The notes under the pieces are model-generated. The model saw nothing but the letters and a program-made list of their open reading frames with translations, had not been told where the DNA came from and did no database searches. Positions 1 to 9,294 of a stretch of DNA of 64,000 nucleotides are shown here, piece by piece; the first letter of the stretch is position 1, and every line of letters starts with the position of its first letter. The stretch is from Acidovorax sp. sif1233 (GTDB taxonomy: Bacteria > Pseudomonadota > Gammaproteobacteria > Burkholderiales > Burkholderiaceae_C). The position numbers and the translations under genes were made by a program. The stretch is from NCBI RefSeq assembly GCF_019218755.1, contig NZ_JAHUWZ010000001.1:1054001-1118000 (forward strand), read 5' to 3'.

Positions 1-40
1 CCTGGGCCGCGAGGGGCGGCCCCGGCGTTTGCGCACAGGC

Positions 41-68
41 AAAGAAAAAGCCCGCCAATGGCGGGCTT
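41..68 (-). terminator. Rho-independent terminator of the gltA transcript
   Basis: Read on the minus strand, a 9-bp stem AAGCCCGCC / GGCGGGCTT with a 3-base loop is followed by TTTTTCTTT. It lies about 85 bases past the gltA stop and fits an intrinsic terminator for the sdh-gltA transcript. A short CAGC-type tetranucleotide run (about 111-129) lies between it and the gene. Confidence 0.8.
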
Positions 69-152
69 GGGGAGGTTGTCGCAGATTGGCGCCCCAGGGA
101 GCGCCGCGCCGCCAGCCAGCCAGCCAGCCGTGGACGGCTGGCGCGCGGCCGA

Positions 153-1463
153 TCAGCGCTTGGACAGGGGCGGTACGTCGCGGCGTTCGGAGCCGGTGAA
201 CAGCTGGCGGGGGCGGCCGATCTTGTACTCGGGGTCGCCGATCATTTCGTTGAGCTGGGCGATCCAGCCCACGGTGCGGGCCAGCGCGAAGATGCCGGTG
301 AACAGGTTCACGGGGATGCCGATCGCGCGCTGCACGATGCCGGAGTAGAAGTCCACGTTCGGGTAGAGCTTGCGCTGCACGAAGTAGTCGTCTTCCAGGG
401 CGATCTTTTCCAGTTCCTTGGCCAGCTTGAACAGCGGGTCTTTTTCCAGGCCCAGCTCGGCCAGCACTTCATTGCAAGTCTCTTGCATGAGCTTGGCGCG
501 CGGGTCGTAGTTCTTGTACACGCGGTGGCCAAAACCCATGAGCTTGACGCCGGAGTTCTTGTCCTTGACCTGCTTGATGAACTCGCCGATCTTTTCCACG
601 CCGCCCTGGGCCTGGATGTCGTACAGCATGTTCAGCGCGGCTTCGTTGGCGCCGCCGTGGGCGGGGCCCCAGAGGCATGCCACGCCGGCGGCGATGGCCG
701 CGAACGGGTTGGTGCCCGACGAGCCGCACAGGCGCACGGTCGAGGTCGAGGCGTTCTGCTCGTGGTCTGCGTGCAGGATGAAGATGCGGTCCAGCGCGCG
801 TTCCAGCACGGGGTTGACCTTGTACTCTTCGCAGGGCGTGCCGAACATCATGCGCAGGAAGTTGCCTGCGTAGGAGAGGTTGTTCTGCGGGTACATGTAG
901 GGCTGGCCCATGCCGTACTTGTAGGCCATGGCCACCAGCGTGGGCATCTTGGCGATCAGGCGGATGGCGGCGATCTCACGGTGCTGCGGATTGTTGATGT
1001 CCGTGCTGTCGTGGTAGAAGGCCGACAGGGCGCCCACCAGGCCGGTCAGCACCGCCATGGGGTGCGCGTCGCGGCGGAAGCCACGCAGGAAGAACTGCAT
1101 CTGCTCGTTGACCATGGTGTGGTTGGTCACGCGGCTGGTGAAGTCGGTCTTCTGCGCTTCGTTGGGCAGGTCACCGTACAGCAGCAGGTGGCAGGTTTCC
1201 AGGAAGTCGCAGTTCTGGGCCAGCTGCTCAATGGGGTAGCCGCGGTACAGCAGTTCGCCCTTGTCGCCATCGATGTACGTGATGGCCGACTGGGTCGCTG
1301 CCGTCGACAGGAAGCCCGGGTCATAGGTGAACATGCCCGTCTGCGCATACAGCTTGCGGATGTCGATGACATCCGGGCCGATGCTGCCCTGGTAGACCGG
1401 CAGGTCCACGCTGGGGCTGCCGTTGCTGAAGGACAGGGTGGCTTTGTTGTCAGCTAGCTTCAT
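153..1463 (-). CDS. gltA: citrate synthase
   Basis: Condenses oxaloacetate and acetyl-CoA to citrate, the entry step of the TCA cycle, in the cytoplasm. The 436 residues match the usual length of the hexameric type II bacterial enzyme. Active-site segments are visible: HADHEQNAS (oxaloacetate-binding His), [14 protein letters not shown] (second catalytic His) and PNVDFYSG (catalytic Asp). It is the last gene of the minus-strand run sdhC-sdhD-sdhA-sdhB-sdhE-gltA, 63 bases after sdhE, and is closed by the terminator at 41-68. It is probably cotranscribed with succinate dehydrogenase, although a promoter in the 63-base gap cannot be excluded. Confidence 0.97.
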   Translation of the reverse strand: MKLADNKATLSFSNGSPSVDLPVYQGSIGPDVIDIRKLYAQTGMFTYDPGFLSTAATQSAITYIDGDKGELLYRGYPIEQLAQNCDFLETCHLLLYGDLPNEAQKTDFTSRVTNHTMVNEQMQFFLRGFRRDAHPMAVLTGLVGALSAFYHDSTDINNPQHREIAAIRLIAKMPTLVAMAYKYGMGQPYMYPQNNLSYAGNFLRMMFGTPCEEYKVNPVLERALDRIFILHADHEQNASTSTVRLCGSSGTNPFAAIAAGVACLWGPAHGGANEAALNMLYDIQAQGGVEKIGEFIKQVKDKNSGVKLMGFGHRVYKNYDPRAKLMQETCNEVLAELGLEKDPLFKLAKELEKIALEDDYFVQRKLYPNVDFYSGIVQRAIGIPVNLFTGIFALARTVGWIAQLNEMIGDPEYKIGRPRQLFTGSERRDVPPLSKR

Positions 1464-1526
1464 TGTTACTTTCCTTGGGTAGGTTGCCGATAATGATCCG
1501 GTCTTGGGGCATGCACCTTGGCCGCG

Positions 1527-1856
1527 TCAGGCGTGGAAAGCCGTCGTCGCGCCACCGCTTTGTCTCAGCATGCCGAGCACTTCGCGCGCTTCTTCTGTGT
1601 CTTGTTCGCCCTGCGGCTCGCGCCGCCGCAGCAGCAGGTCCAGCAGGTCGTTGTCCGCCAGGTCCATGAGCGCGCGCAGGCCCTGCGCATTGCGCTGGGT
1701 GAGCGTGGGCTCGTAGCGGGCAAAGAACTGTTCGATGAACAAGTCGTTTTCAAGCAGGCCGCGCCGGCAGCGCCAGTGCAGCTTGCTCAATTCGCGCTCG
1801 TCCAGCAGCGGCGAGCCCGCTGCTGGCGCGATGGATGGAGTGGACAGGATTTCCAT
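1527..1856 (-). CDS. sdhE: FAD assembly factor SdhE (succinate dehydrogenase assembly factor 2 family)
   Basis: Small cytoplasmic protein of the SdhE/YgfY family, which helps attach FAD covalently to the flavoprotein SdhA. The 109 residues are slightly longer than the roughly 90 usual for the family because of N- and C-terminal tails. The family motif RGLLENDLF (RGxxE) is present near residue 32, followed by the expected short helical bundle. It lies 30 bases after sdhB and before gltA in the same transcription unit. This position next to its client enzyme supports the assignment. Confidence 0.93.
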   Translation of the reverse strand: MEILSTPSIAPAAGSPLLDERELSKLHWRCRRGLLENDLFIEQFFARYEPTLTQRNAQGLRALMDLADNDLLDLLLRRREPQGEQDTEEAREVLGMLRQSGGATTAFHA

Positions 1857-1886
1857 GGACTGGCGTCTGGGAGGGGCGTTGCCAGG

Positions 1887-2591
1887 TCAGATGGCGCGGC
1901 GCACCATCAGTTCCTTGATCTTGCCGATGGCCTTCGTGGGGTTCAGGCCCTTGGGGCACACGTCCACGCAATTCATGATGGTGTGGCAGCGGAACAGGCG
2001 GTACGGGTCTTCCAGGTTGTCCAGGCGCTCGCCGGTCGCGTCGTCGCGGCTGTCGGCGATGAAGCGGTAGGCCTGCAGCAGGCCGGCGGGTCCCACGAAC
2101 TTGTCGGGGTTCCACCAGAAGCTGGGGCAGCTCGTGGAGCAGCTGGCGCACAGGATGCACTCGTACAGGCCGTTGAGCTCTTCGCGCTCTTCAGGCGACT
2201 GCAGGCGCTCGCGGTCGGGGGCCAGTTCTTCGTTGATCAGGTAGGGCTTGATCGAGTTGTACTGCTTGAAGAACTGCGTCATGTCCACGATCAGGTCGCG
2301 GATCACGGGCAGGCCCGCCAAAGGCTTCAGGACGATGGTGCCCTTGAGCGTGTTCATGTTGGTCAGGCAGGCCAGGCCGTTCTTGCCATTGATGTTCATG
2401 GCATCCGAGCCGCAGACGCCTTCGCGGCACGAGCGGCGGAACGACAGGGAGGGATCCTGTTCCTTGAGCTTGACCAGTGCGTCGAGCAGCATGCGTTCGT
2501 GGCCATCGAGTTCGATCTCGATGGTCTGCATGTAGGGCTTGGCGTCCTTGTCCGGGTCGTAGCGGTAGATTTGGAATGTGCGCTTTTGCAT
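1887..2591 (-). CDS. sdhB: succinate dehydrogenase iron-sulfur subunit
   Basis: Electron-transfer subunit of complex II, passing electrons from FAD in SdhA to quinone at the membrane anchor. Length is 234 residues. The N-terminal ferredoxin-like domain carries the [2Fe-2S] cysteines in [11 protein letters not shown] and the later GLAC. The C-terminal domain carries [20 protein letters not shown] and DVCPKG for the [4Fe-4S] and [3Fe-4S] clusters. It starts 25 bases after sdhA on the minus strand. No unusual substitution was seen. Confidence 0.97.
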   Translation of the reverse strand: MQKRTFQIYRYDPDKDAKPYMQTIEIELDGHERMLLDALVKLKEQDPSLSFRRSCREGVCGSDAMNINGKNGLACLTNMNTLKGTIVLKPLAGLPVIRDLIVDMTQFFKQYNSIKPYLINEELAPDRERLQSPEEREELNGLYECILCASCSTSCPSFWWNPDKFVGPAGLLQAYRFIADSRDDATGERLDNLEDPYRLFRCHTIMNCVDVCPKGLNPTKAIGKIKELMVRRAI

Positions 2592-2616
2592 GTTTCTTCT
2601 CTCGTGGGGCTACTGT

Positions 2617-4425
2617 TTAGAACGTACGGACCTTGGGGGGCACGCTGTCCACCGTCAGGGGCTTGAGGTTGACCGGCTTGTAGTCGAGGCGGCTGCCTTC
2701 GCTGTACCACAGGGTGTGTTTCATCCACTCCTTGTCGTTGCGGCCCAGCGGGAACTCTGCGTGGTCGGCAGGGTGCTCGTAGTCGTACACGGTGTGGGCG
2801 CCACGGCATTCCTTGCGGGCCGCTGCCGAGACCATCGTGGCCTGCGCCACTTCGATCAGGTTGTCCACTTCCAGCGCTTCGATGCGCGCGGTGTTGAACA
2901 CCTTGGACTTGTCCTTCAGGGTCACGCTGCCGACGCGGCTGCGGATCTCGGCGATCTTCTTGACGCCTTCGTCCATGCTGACCTGGGTGCGGAACACGCC
3001 GGCATGCTGCTGCATGGTGGCGCGGATGTCGCCCGCCAGGTTCTGCGCGTAGATGCCTTCGTTCGATTGGTCGAGCTGGTTCAGGCGCTCCAGCGTGCGG
3101 TCGGCCGCATCCTTGGGCAGGGGCTTGTGTTCCTTGTTCTTGTTGTTGAACTCGACGATGTGGCGGCCGGCGGCCTTGCCGAACACCAGCAGGTCCAGCA
3201 GCGAGTTGGTGCCCAGGCGGTTGGCGCCGTGCACCGACACGCAGGCGCATTCGCCCACGGCGTACAGGCCATTGACCACTTCGTTGTGGATGCCATTGGC
3301 CTGGCGCACCACCTGGCCGTTGATGTTGGTGGGCACGCCACCCATCTGGTAGTGGATGGTGGGCACCACGGGGATCGGCTCCTTGGTGATGTCCACGTTG
3401 GCGAAGTTGACGCCGATCTCGTACACCGATGGCAGGCGCTTGTGGATGGTGTCCGCGCCCAGGTGGTCGAGCTTGAGCAGCACGTAGTCCTTGTTGGGAC
3501 CGCAGCCACGGCCTTCCTTGATTTCCTGGTCCATCGAGCGGGACACGAAGTCGCGTGGGGCCAGGTCCTTCAGGGTGGGCGCGTAGCGCTCCATGAAGCG
3601 CTCGCCATTGCTGTTGAGCAGGATGGCGCCTTCGCCGCGGCAGCCTTCGGTCAGCAGCACGCCGGCGCCGGCCACGCCGGTGGGGTGGAACTGCCAGAAC
3701 TCCATGTCCTGCAGCGCGATGCCGGCGCGTGCCGCCATGCCCAGGCCGTCACCGGTGTTGATGAAGGCATTGGTCGAGGCGGCGAAGATGCGGCCCGCAC
3801 CGCCGGTGGCCAGCAGCACGGTCTTGGCTTCCAGGATGTACAGGTCGCCGGTTTCCATTTCCAGGGCGGTCACGCCCACCACGTCGCCGTCGGCGTCGCG
3901 GATCAGGTCCAGGGCCATCCATTCCACGAAGAAATTGGTCTTGGCCTTCACGTTCTGCTGGTACAGCGTGTGCAGCATGGCGTGGCCGGTGCGGTCAGCG
4001 GCGGCGCAGGCGCGCTGCACGGGCTTTTCACCGTAGTTGGCCGTGTGGCCGCCGAAGGGGCGCTGGTAGATCGTGCCGTCGGGGTTGCGGTCGAATGGCA
4101 TGCCGAAGTGTTCCAGCTCGTACACCACCTTGGGGGCTTCGCGGCACATGAACTCGATGGCGTCCTGGTCGCCCAGCCAGTCGGAGCCCTTGATGGTGTC
4201 GTAGAAGTGGTAGTGCCAGTTGTCCTCGGACATGTTGCCCAGCGAGGCGCTCACGCCGCCCTGTGCCGCCACGGTGTGCGAACGGGTGGGGAACACCTTG
4301 GACAGCGAGGCCACGTTCAGGCCTGCGCGGGAGAGTTCAAGCGCGGCACGCATGCCGGAGCCGCCTGCGCCGACGATGACGACGTCGAACTTGCGCTTGG
4401 TGATGTTAGCGTTGGTGTAGCTCAT
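2617..4425 (-). CDS. sdhA: succinate dehydrogenase flavoprotein subunit
   Basis: Catalytic subunit oxidising succinate to fumarate on the cytoplasmic face of the membrane. The 602 residues are typical. The FAD Rossmann motif VVIVGAGGSGMRAALE begins near residue 15. His50 in SHTVAAQGG is the expected covalent FAD attachment site. GGHTANYGE and the HGANRLGTNSLLDLLVFG segment mark the dicarboxylate and FAD-binding regions. It lies between sdhD and sdhB with 25-base gaps on both sides, so it is firmly part of the sdhCDAB operon. Confidence 0.98.
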   Translation of the reverse strand: MSYTNANITKRKFDVVIVGAGGSGMRAALELSRAGLNVASLSKVFPTRSHTVAAQGGVSASLGNMSEDNWHYHFYDTIKGSDWLGDQDAIEFMCREAPKVVYELEHFGMPFDRNPDGTIYQRPFGGHTANYGEKPVQRACAAADRTGHAMLHTLYQQNVKAKTNFFVEWMALDLIRDADGDVVGVTALEMETGDLYILEAKTVLLATGGAGRIFAASTNAFINTGDGLGMAARAGIALQDMEFWQFHPTGVAGAGVLLTEGCRGEGAILLNSNGERFMERYAPTLKDLAPRDFVSRSMDQEIKEGRGCGPNKDYVLLKLDHLGADTIHKRLPSVYEIGVNFANVDITKEPIPVVPTIHYQMGGVPTNINGQVVRQANGIHNEVVNGLYAVGECACVSVHGANRLGTNSLLDLLVFGKAAGRHIVEFNNKNKEHKPLPKDAADRTLERLNQLDQSNEGIYAQNLAGDIRATMQQHAGVFRTQVSMDEGVKKIAEIRSRVGSVTLKDKSKVFNTARIEALEVDNLIEVAQATMVSAAARKECRGAHTVYDYEHPADHAEFPLGRNDKEWMKHTLWYSEGSRLDYKPVNLKPLTVDSVPPKVRTF

Positions 4426-4450
4426 TATTTTTTGCCTTCAGTCGGGGGAT

Positions 4451-4816
4451 TCAGAGACGCCACAGAACCTGGATACCCCAGCCAGCACAGCCGACCAGCC
4501 AGACGATGCTGAACACCTGCAGCGCCAGGCGCAGGCCCACGGGCTTGATGTAGTCCATCAGGACTTCACGCAGGCCGATCCACGCGTGCCAGGCCAGCGC
4601 AATGATCACGGAGAAGGTCAGCACCTTCATCCACTGGGCCGAGAAGATGCCGGCCCACTTGTCGTAGCCGATGGGGCCCTTGGAGAAGATGACCTGGGCC
4701 AGCAGGGCCAGGGTGAACAGGGCCATCAGGACCGCCGTGACGCGCTGGCTGAGCCAGTCGCGCAGGCCATAGTGGGCGCCGACGACGACGCGCTTGGAAC
4801 CGTAATTGACGGACAT
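4451..4816 (-). CDS. sdhD: succinate dehydrogenase membrane anchor subunit SdhD
   Basis: Hydrophobic anchor of complex II, 121 residues with three predicted membrane segments (about residues 25-45, 57-80 and 92-115). With SdhC it binds haem b and forms the ubiquinone site. The N-terminal segment with GLRDWLSQRVTAVLMALF resembles the family start. The order sdhC-sdhD-sdhA-sdhB is canonical for proteobacteria. The gene is called mainly from hydropathy, length and context, because anchors diverge quickly. Confidence 0.92.
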   Translation of the reverse strand: MSVNYGSKRVVVGAHYGLRDWLSQRVTAVLMALFTLALLAQVIFSKGPIGYDKWAGIFSAQWMKVLTFSVIIALAWHAWIGLREVLMDYIKPVGLRLALQVFSIVWLVGCAGWGIQVLWRL

Positions 4817-4881
4817 GGAGATTTCCTATCGTTTTCGGCGGGCACTGCTTGGCAGCAGCCACCGTTTCATGGGTTGATCGA

Positions 4882-5316
4882 TCAGTACAGGCCGAAGAGC
4901 TTGGCGCCCAGCACCAGGGCCAGGGCGATGCTGATCGCGAGCACGGTCAGGGCCGAGGTCTTGCCGAATTCCTTGTTCACCGCGCTGTGGCTCACATCCA
5001 TCCACAGGTGGCGCAGGCCGGCGGTGAAATGGTGCAGGTACGACCAGATCAGGGCCAGGGCCACCAGTTTGATGAACCAGCCGGGCACGAAGCCGATGCC
5101 GATGCTGAACGCCGAGGTGAATTTGGCGAACGAGATTTCGGACGACACCGAGGTGTCGAACATCCAGATGATGAAAGGCAGCAGCAGGAACATGATCAGC
5201 CCGCTGCCGCGGTGCAGGATCGAAACCCACGCTGCAGGCGTCATGCGGTAGGTGGTCAGGTCCTTGAAGGCATTGATGTTGCGGAATTCAGGCCGTTTCT
5301 TGGCGAGTTCTGTCAT
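4882..5316 (-). CDS. sdhC: succinate dehydrogenase cytochrome b556 subunit SdhC
   Basis: First gene of the sdh operon: a 144-residue membrane protein with three transmembrane segments. The motifs expected for cytochrome b556 are visible: RPEFRNINAF near the N-terminus, SILHRGSGLIMFLLLP with the quinone-site Ser/Arg, and LHHFTAGLRHLWMD with the likely haem-b His. It works with SdhD as haem and ubiquinone-binding anchor. The 134-base gap upstream, before the regulator's stop codon, should hold the operon promoter. A TAGAAT minus-strand -10-like hexamer lies at 5374-5379, but I could not find a convincing -35. Confidence 0.95.
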   Translation of the reverse strand: MTELAKKRPEFRNINAFKDLTTYRMTPAAWVSILHRGSGLIMFLLLPFIIWMFDTSVSSEISFAKFTSAFSIGIGFVPGWFIKLVALALIWSYLHHFTAGLRHLWMDVSHSAVNKEFGKTSALTVLAISIALALVLGAKLFGLY

Positions 5317-5450
5317 GTTGTGTGCTTTCGTGGATGTAACTGCTTTGTAATTTGAAGATGCAAAGAACGCAAAATTCTATTGCAACGCAACAAGCATGGG
5401 TTTGTCGCAGGTGGAATGTTCGACGTTTCCGCTCAGGTGCCAGGGTGGTG

Positions 5451-6239
5451 TCAGCTCAGTTCGTTACGGTAGTGGTGGGTGTCGGTGAGGTAGAGGCCCC
5501 GCCGTAACTCCATGGGAACGTCGTTGTAGGTGTAGGCGATGCGCTCCACGCTCAGCAGCGGCGTGGCCTGCGGGATCTGCAGCATGGCCGCCTGGTCGGC
5601 GTCGGGCAGCACGGCGCGTATTTTCTCCTCGGCGCGCACCATGCGCACGCCAAAGTCGAGCTCGAACATCGCGTAGGTGGGCCCCTGGTAGCTGGCGAGC
5701 TGGTCAGTCGTCAGCCCTTTGAAAGCCTGGCCCGGCAGCCAGATGTCCTCCAGGATGGTGGGGACGCCCGCAAACGACAGGATCCGGCGGGCCTGGATCA
5801 CCGGGTCGGCGCTGCGCAGGGCCAGCGCCCGCGCCACGTCCGCGCTGGCGCGCACGCGCCGGCAGTCCACCACCTGGCGCTGGGCGCGGCCTTCCACGCG
5901 GGCATCGCCTGTGTCGGGCATGAGCTTCAGGAAGCGGTATTGCACATGCTGCTCGGCATGGGTGGCCACGAAAGTGCCCTTGCCCTGGCGGCGCATCACG
6001 AGGTTTTCGGCCGCCAGCTCGTCGATGGCCTTGCGCACCGTGCCCTGGCTGACCCGAAAGCGCGCGGCCAGGTCCATCTCGCTCGGGATGGACTCGCCGG
6101 GCTTCCATTCACCCTGCTGAAGGCTTTGCAGGATGAGACCCTTGATCTGCTGGTACAGGGGGCTGAACGCGGGCGTGGCAGAGCCTGCGCCCGCCGAAGG
6201 CTGTGCAGGGGTGTCGGCGTTAAGCGGAAGCGAGGACAT
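5451..6239 (-). CDS. GntR-family transcriptional regulator (HutC/UTRA subfamily)
   Basis: Probable ligand-responsive DNA-binding protein controlling the neighbouring TCA genes. The N-terminal winged helix-turn-helix (IPSEMDLAARFRVSQGTVRK, then a GKGTFVA wing) is followed by a UTRA effector domain over the C-terminal two thirds, with the typical LEDIWLPG and ERIAYTYNDVPMELRR segments. I chose the ATG giving 262 residues. A longer reading from a TTG at 6299 would add 20 residues and reach the operator. It lies between sdhC (same strand) and mdh (divergent), and an operator-like palindrome sits between it and mdh, suggesting control of itself and mdh. The effector is unknown; a TCA intermediate would be reasonable but is inference. 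Confidence 0.88.
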   Translation of the reverse strand: MSSLPLNADTPAQPSAGAGSATPAFSPLYQQIKGLILQSLQQGEWKPGESIPSEMDLAARFRVSQGTVRKAIDELAAENLVMRRQGKGTFVATHAEQHVQYRFLKLMPDTGDARVEGRAQRQVVDCRRVRASADVARALALRSADPVIQARRILSFAGVPTILEDIWLPGQAFKGLTTDQLASYQGPTYAMFELDFGVRMVRAEEKIRAVLPDADQAAMLQIPQATPLLSVERIAYTYNDVPMELRRGLYLTDTHHYRNELS

Positions 6240-6304
6240 GGCGATCAGAAAAATGGCGCGCTGCGCACGGGGGGTGTGCGAGCTTGTTCCAGCCTTCAAT
6301 CATA

Positions 6305-6324
6305 TCTTATATAAGACATAAGAC
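6305..6324. promoter_or_regulatory. operator-like palindrome with an extra half-site, upstream of mdh
   Basis: TCTTATATAAGA (6305-6316) is a perfect 12-bp palindrome. Its right arm ATAAGAC is repeated directly at 6318-6324, giving three half-sites in 20 bases. It lies in the divergent GntR-mdh gap just upstream of the mdh -35. The AT-rich, GntR-like symmetry and the position argue for the binding site of the adjacent GntR regulator; binding is inferred. Confidence 0.65.
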
Positions 6325-6327
6325 AAA

Positions 6328-6357
6328 TTGACCGGGGTGCCCAATCGGCGGTACACT
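6328..6357 (+). promoter_or_regulatory. probable sigma-70 promoter of mdh
   Basis: TTGACC (6328-6333) and TACACT (6352-6357) are separated by 18 bases. This places transcription start about 90 bases before the mdh ATG. The GntR-type palindrome ends four bases upstream of the -35, so bound regulator could block or assist polymerase. Confidence 0.6.
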
Positions 6358-6453
6358 CCAAGGCTGTTTTGCGGGGCACGGGCTGCTGGTAACAGGCGCT
6401 GGTGCTTGCGTTGCACACACACCTGTTTTCCTCACTTCCCTGGAGTTTTCACC

Positions 6454-7440
6454 ATGAGCAAGAAGCCTGTTCGCGTAGCCGTCACCGGTGCCGCTGGTCA
6501 AATCGGTTACGCACTGCTGTTCCGTATCGCCTCCGGCGAAATGCTGGGCAAGGACCAGCCGGTCATCCTGCAATTGCTCGAAGTCCCTGTCGAAGGTCCC
6601 CAGAAGGCGCTCAAGGGCGTGATGATGGAACTGGACGACTGCGCATTCCCGCTGCTGGTGGAAATGACCGCCCACAGCGACCCCATGACCGCCTTCAAGG
6701 ACGCCGACTACGCCCTGCTGGTGGGTTCGCGCCCTCGCGGCCCCGGCATGGAGCGTGCCGAGTTGCTGGCCGTCAACGGCGCCATCTTCACGGCCCAGGG
6801 CAAGGCCCTGAACGCCGTGGCCTCGCGCAACGTGAAGGTGCTGGTCGTCGGCAACCCCGCCAACACCAACGCCTACATCGCCATGAAGTCGGCACCTGAC
6901 CTGCCGCGCAAGAACTTCACCGCCATGCTGCGCCTGGACCACAACCGCGCCGCCAGCCAGATCGCCGCCAAGACGGGCAAGGCAGTGGCTGACATCGAGA
7001 AGCTGACCGTCTGGGGCAACCACTCGCCCACGATGTACGCCGACTACCGTTTCGCCACCATCAACGGCGAAAGCGTCGCCAAGATGATCAACGACCAGGA
7101 ATGGAACGCCAACACCTTCCTGCCCACCGTGGGCAAGCGCGGCGCCGCCATCATCGAAGCGCGCGGCCTGTCGTCGGCTGCCTCGGCCGCCAACGCCGCC
7201 ATCGACCACATGCGCGACTGGGCCCTGGGCACCAACGGCAAGTGGGTCACCATGGGCATCCCCTCGGACGGCCAGTACGGCATCCCCAAGGACACCATGT
7301 TCGGCTTCCCCGTCACCTGCGAAAACGGCGAGTACAAGATCGTTGAAGGCCTGGAGATCGACGCCTTCTCGCAAGAACGCATCGACAAGACCCTGGCCGA
7401 ACTGCAAGGCGAGCAGGACGGCGTGAAGCACCTGCTGTAA
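6454..7440 (+). CDS. mdh: malate dehydrogenase
   Basis: NAD-dependent oxidation of malate to oxaloacetate, completing the TCA cycle. The 328 residues have the Rossmann motif [15 protein letters not shown] at the N-terminus, NPANTNAYI for the nicotinamide site, LDHNRA with a catalytic-site Asp, and the catalytic His in [11 protein letters not shown]. The start is the ATG preceded by TGGAG at 6441; the in-frame sequence upstream is poor and contains the promoter. It leads a plus-strand run with the CitE-like gene, an exported protein and acnB, and diverges from the GntR regulator. Confidence 0.97.
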   Translation: MSKKPVRVAVTGAAGQIGYALLFRIASGEMLGKDQPVILQLLEVPVEGPQKALKGVMMELDDCAFPLLVEMTAHSDPMTAFKDADYALLVGSRPRGPGMERAELLAVNGAIFTAQGKALNAVASRNVKVLVVGNPANTNAYIAMKSAPDLPRKNFTAMLRLDHNRAASQIAAKTGKAVADIEKLTVWGNHSPTMYADYRFATINGESVAKMINDQEWNANTFLPTVGKRGAAIIEARGLSSAASAANAAIDHMRDWALGTNGKWVTMGIPSDGQYGIPKDTMFGFPVTCENGEYKIVEGLEIDAFSQERIDKTLAELQGEQDGVKHLL

Positions 7441-7453
7441 ACCAGGGCCCACC

Positions 7454-8521
7454 ATGCAGCCGACGCCACAGGCATCGGGCCTTCGGGCCGCCCCCGTCCC
7501 TGCGCAGGGGCAGGGCGCTGCGCTGCCCCATCCGCGCGATGTGCTGCTTGGCGCCCAGGCGCAGACCGGCTTCCTGCCGGTCTGCGACCACTACAGCGGC
7601 GTGGAAGCGCGCATGCGCAAGAGCCTGCAACTGCAGGCCGACCTGGCCCGAGAGTTCGGCACCTGCGTCTTCGACGTGACCCTCGATTGCGAGGACGGCG
7701 CTCCGATCGGCCTGGAGGCCGAGCATGCCCGCCTGGTCGCCAGCCTCGCCCTGGGCGCTGCGGACGGGGCGCGCGTGGCGGCCCGGGTTCATGCGGTGGA
7801 CCACCCGGCATTCGCCAACGATGTCGCCACGATTGCGGGCACGGCGGGCCACAGGCTCTGCCACATCATGGTGCCCAAGGTGGAGTCCGTGGACGATGTC
7901 CTGCGGGTGGAACGGGCGCTGGAGCAGGCATCCGCCGCCCAGGTGCCCATCCATGTCCTGATCGAGTCGCCCGCCGCGGTCCATCGCGCCTTCGAGATTG
8001 CCGCCCACCCGCGCGTGCAGAGCCTGAGCTTCGGGCTCATGGACTTTGTGTCCGCCCATGGAGGGGCGATCCCTGCGGCAGGCATGACCTCCTCGGGGCA
8101 GTTCTCGCACCCGCTTGTCGTGCGCGCCAAGCTGGAGATTGCCGCGGCCTGCCACGCGCACGGCAAGGTGCCGTCGCACTGCGTGGTGACCGAATTCACC
8201 GATACCACGGCCATGCAGGGCGCAGCCAGCCGGGCGGCGCGCGAGCTGGGCTACACCCGGATGTGGAGCATCCACCCGGCGCAGATACGTCCCATCCTGC
8301 AGGCATTTGCGCCGCAGCAGGATGACATCGAAATTGCTGCAAAAATAATAGCTGCTGCCGCAGATTCCGACTGGGCTCCAATCAGTTTTGACGATACCTT
8401 GCATGACCGTGCCAGCTACCGTTTTTACTGGCAAGTCCTTGAGCGCGCCCACCGCACCGGGCGTGCGCTTCCTCCCGCCGTGCGCCATTGGTTTGACGCC
8501 CCGGCCTCCGTTCCGTCGTGA
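7454..8521 (+). CDS. CitE-like CoA ester lyase (HpcH/HpaI aldolase family)
   Basis: Member of the CitE/malyl-CoA lyase superfamily, magnesium-dependent enzymes that cleave or hydrolyse CoA esters such as malyl-CoA or citramalyl-CoA. The 355 residues include [11 protein letters not shown] (metal-binding acidic cluster), a VPKVES strand, [16 protein letters not shown] with the conserved Glu, and [13 protein letters not shown]. There are no citrate lyase alpha or gamma subunits nearby, so classical citrate fermentation is unlikely. Placement 13 bases after mdh and before acnB suggests a role in C4/C5 CoA ester metabolism; the exact substrate is not determined. A short segment near residues 295-303 matches a dispersed repeat of this genome. 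Confidence 0.85.
   Translation: MQPTPQASGLRAAPVPAQGQGAALPHPRDVLLGAQAQTGFLPVCDHYSGVEARMRKSLQLQADLAREFGTCVFDVTLDCEDGAPIGLEAEHARLVASLALGAADGARVAARVHAVDHPAFANDVATIAGTAGHRLCHIMVPKVESVDDVLRVERALEQASAAQVPIHVLIESPAAVHRAFEIAAHPRVQSLSFGLMDFVSAHGGAIPAAGMTSSGQFSHPLVVRAKLEIAAACHAHGKVPSHCVVTEFTDTTAMQGAASRAARELGYTRMWSIHPAQIRPILQAFAPQQDDIEIAAKIIAAAADSDWAPISFDDTLHDRASYRFYWQVLERAHRTGRALPPAVRHWFDAPASVPS
8336..8360 (+). repeat. copy of a dispersed AT-rich repeat core inside the CitE-like gene
   Basis: The segment containing GCAAAAATAATAGCTGC resembles the TAGCTGCC-type core of the repeats at 41518-41559 and 25251-25306. It is strikingly AT-rich against the surrounding gene and keeps the reading frame, encoding a low-complexity [10 protein letters not shown] stretch. 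Confidence 0.4.
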
Positions 8522-8553
8522 ACATTCCTGACTGCTTCCCCGCAGGACCTTCC

Positions 8554-9168
8554 ATGAAATCCTTCATCGCCTCCGCCCTCATGCTGCTGGCCCCAGCCTT
8601 CGTGATGGCGCAAACGCCGGCCAAGCCCGAGGCCAAGCCCGGGACCAAGGCCGCCGCGAAGCCGGCCGCCAAGTCCGAAGCGAAAACCGCCAAGACGGCG
8701 GACAAGGCCCCCGCCAAGAAGGCCACCGTGGCCAAGAGCGAGGCGACCAGCAGCCGCACGCAGCTCAAGAGCGCCACCAACCAGGTGGCCACCGGCATCA
8801 TCGCCGCAGAGGCGGCCCTTTCCCCCGAGGAGCTGGCCATCGCCGACCGCGTGCACGTGGGCCGCATTCCCTGCGAGCTGGGCGCATTCGTCACGGTGAC
8901 GGCCGACCCGGCCACGCCAGGGCACTTCCATGTGGAAGGCAAGGGCTTCAAGTACTTCATGTCGCCCGTGGCCACGACCACCGGCACGGTGCGCCTGGAA
9001 GACCAGAAGGGCGGCGCGGTCTGGCTGCAGATCGCCAACAAGTCCATGCTGATGAACCAGAAGCTCGGCCAGCGCCTGGCCGATGAGTGCATGAGCCCGC
9101 AGCAGCTGGTGGTGGCCGAGGCCATCAAGAAGAACCCGCCCGTGAGCGTGCTGGAACCCCTGAAATAA
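8554..9168 (+). CDS. exported Ala/Lys-rich protein of unknown function
   Basis: I do not recognise a characterised family. The 204 residues begin with a clear signal peptide (about residues 1-18, ending VMA before Gln). An Ala/Lys/Pro-rich low-complexity segment with many AK repeats follows (about residues 20-65). A compact C-terminal region (about 80-200) contains RVHVGRIPCELGAFVTV and later DECMSPQQLVVAEAIKKNPP. I placed the start at the ATG that opens the signal peptide rather than an upstream GTG overlapping the previous stop. Between the CitE-like gene and acnB, it is likely a periplasmic or cell-surface protein. Confidence 0.75.
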   Translation: MKSFIASALMLLAPAFVMAQTPAKPEAKPGTKAAAKPAAKSEAKTAKTADKAPAKKATVAKSEATSSRTQLKSATNQVATGIIAAEAALSPEELAIADRVHVGRIPCELGAFVTVTADPATPGHFHVEGKGFKYFMSPVATTTGTVRLEDQKGGAVWLQIANKSMLMNQKLGQRLADECMSPQQLVVAEAIKKNPPVSVLEPLK

Positions 9169-9294
9169 GCGCGGGCCTGGCAGGCCTTTTGCAAAGAACG
9201 AACGACGAACACGATTGCGCGTGCAGGCGTGGCGGCCATGGGAGCCGCCAGCACCGCGCGCCGCCCCACTTTAGAACGCAACCGGAGAAAAATG

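Noticed and set aside
2578..4512. A 644-codon open frame antisense to sdhA
   Set aside because: A shadow of sdhA, which is unambiguous on the minus strand.
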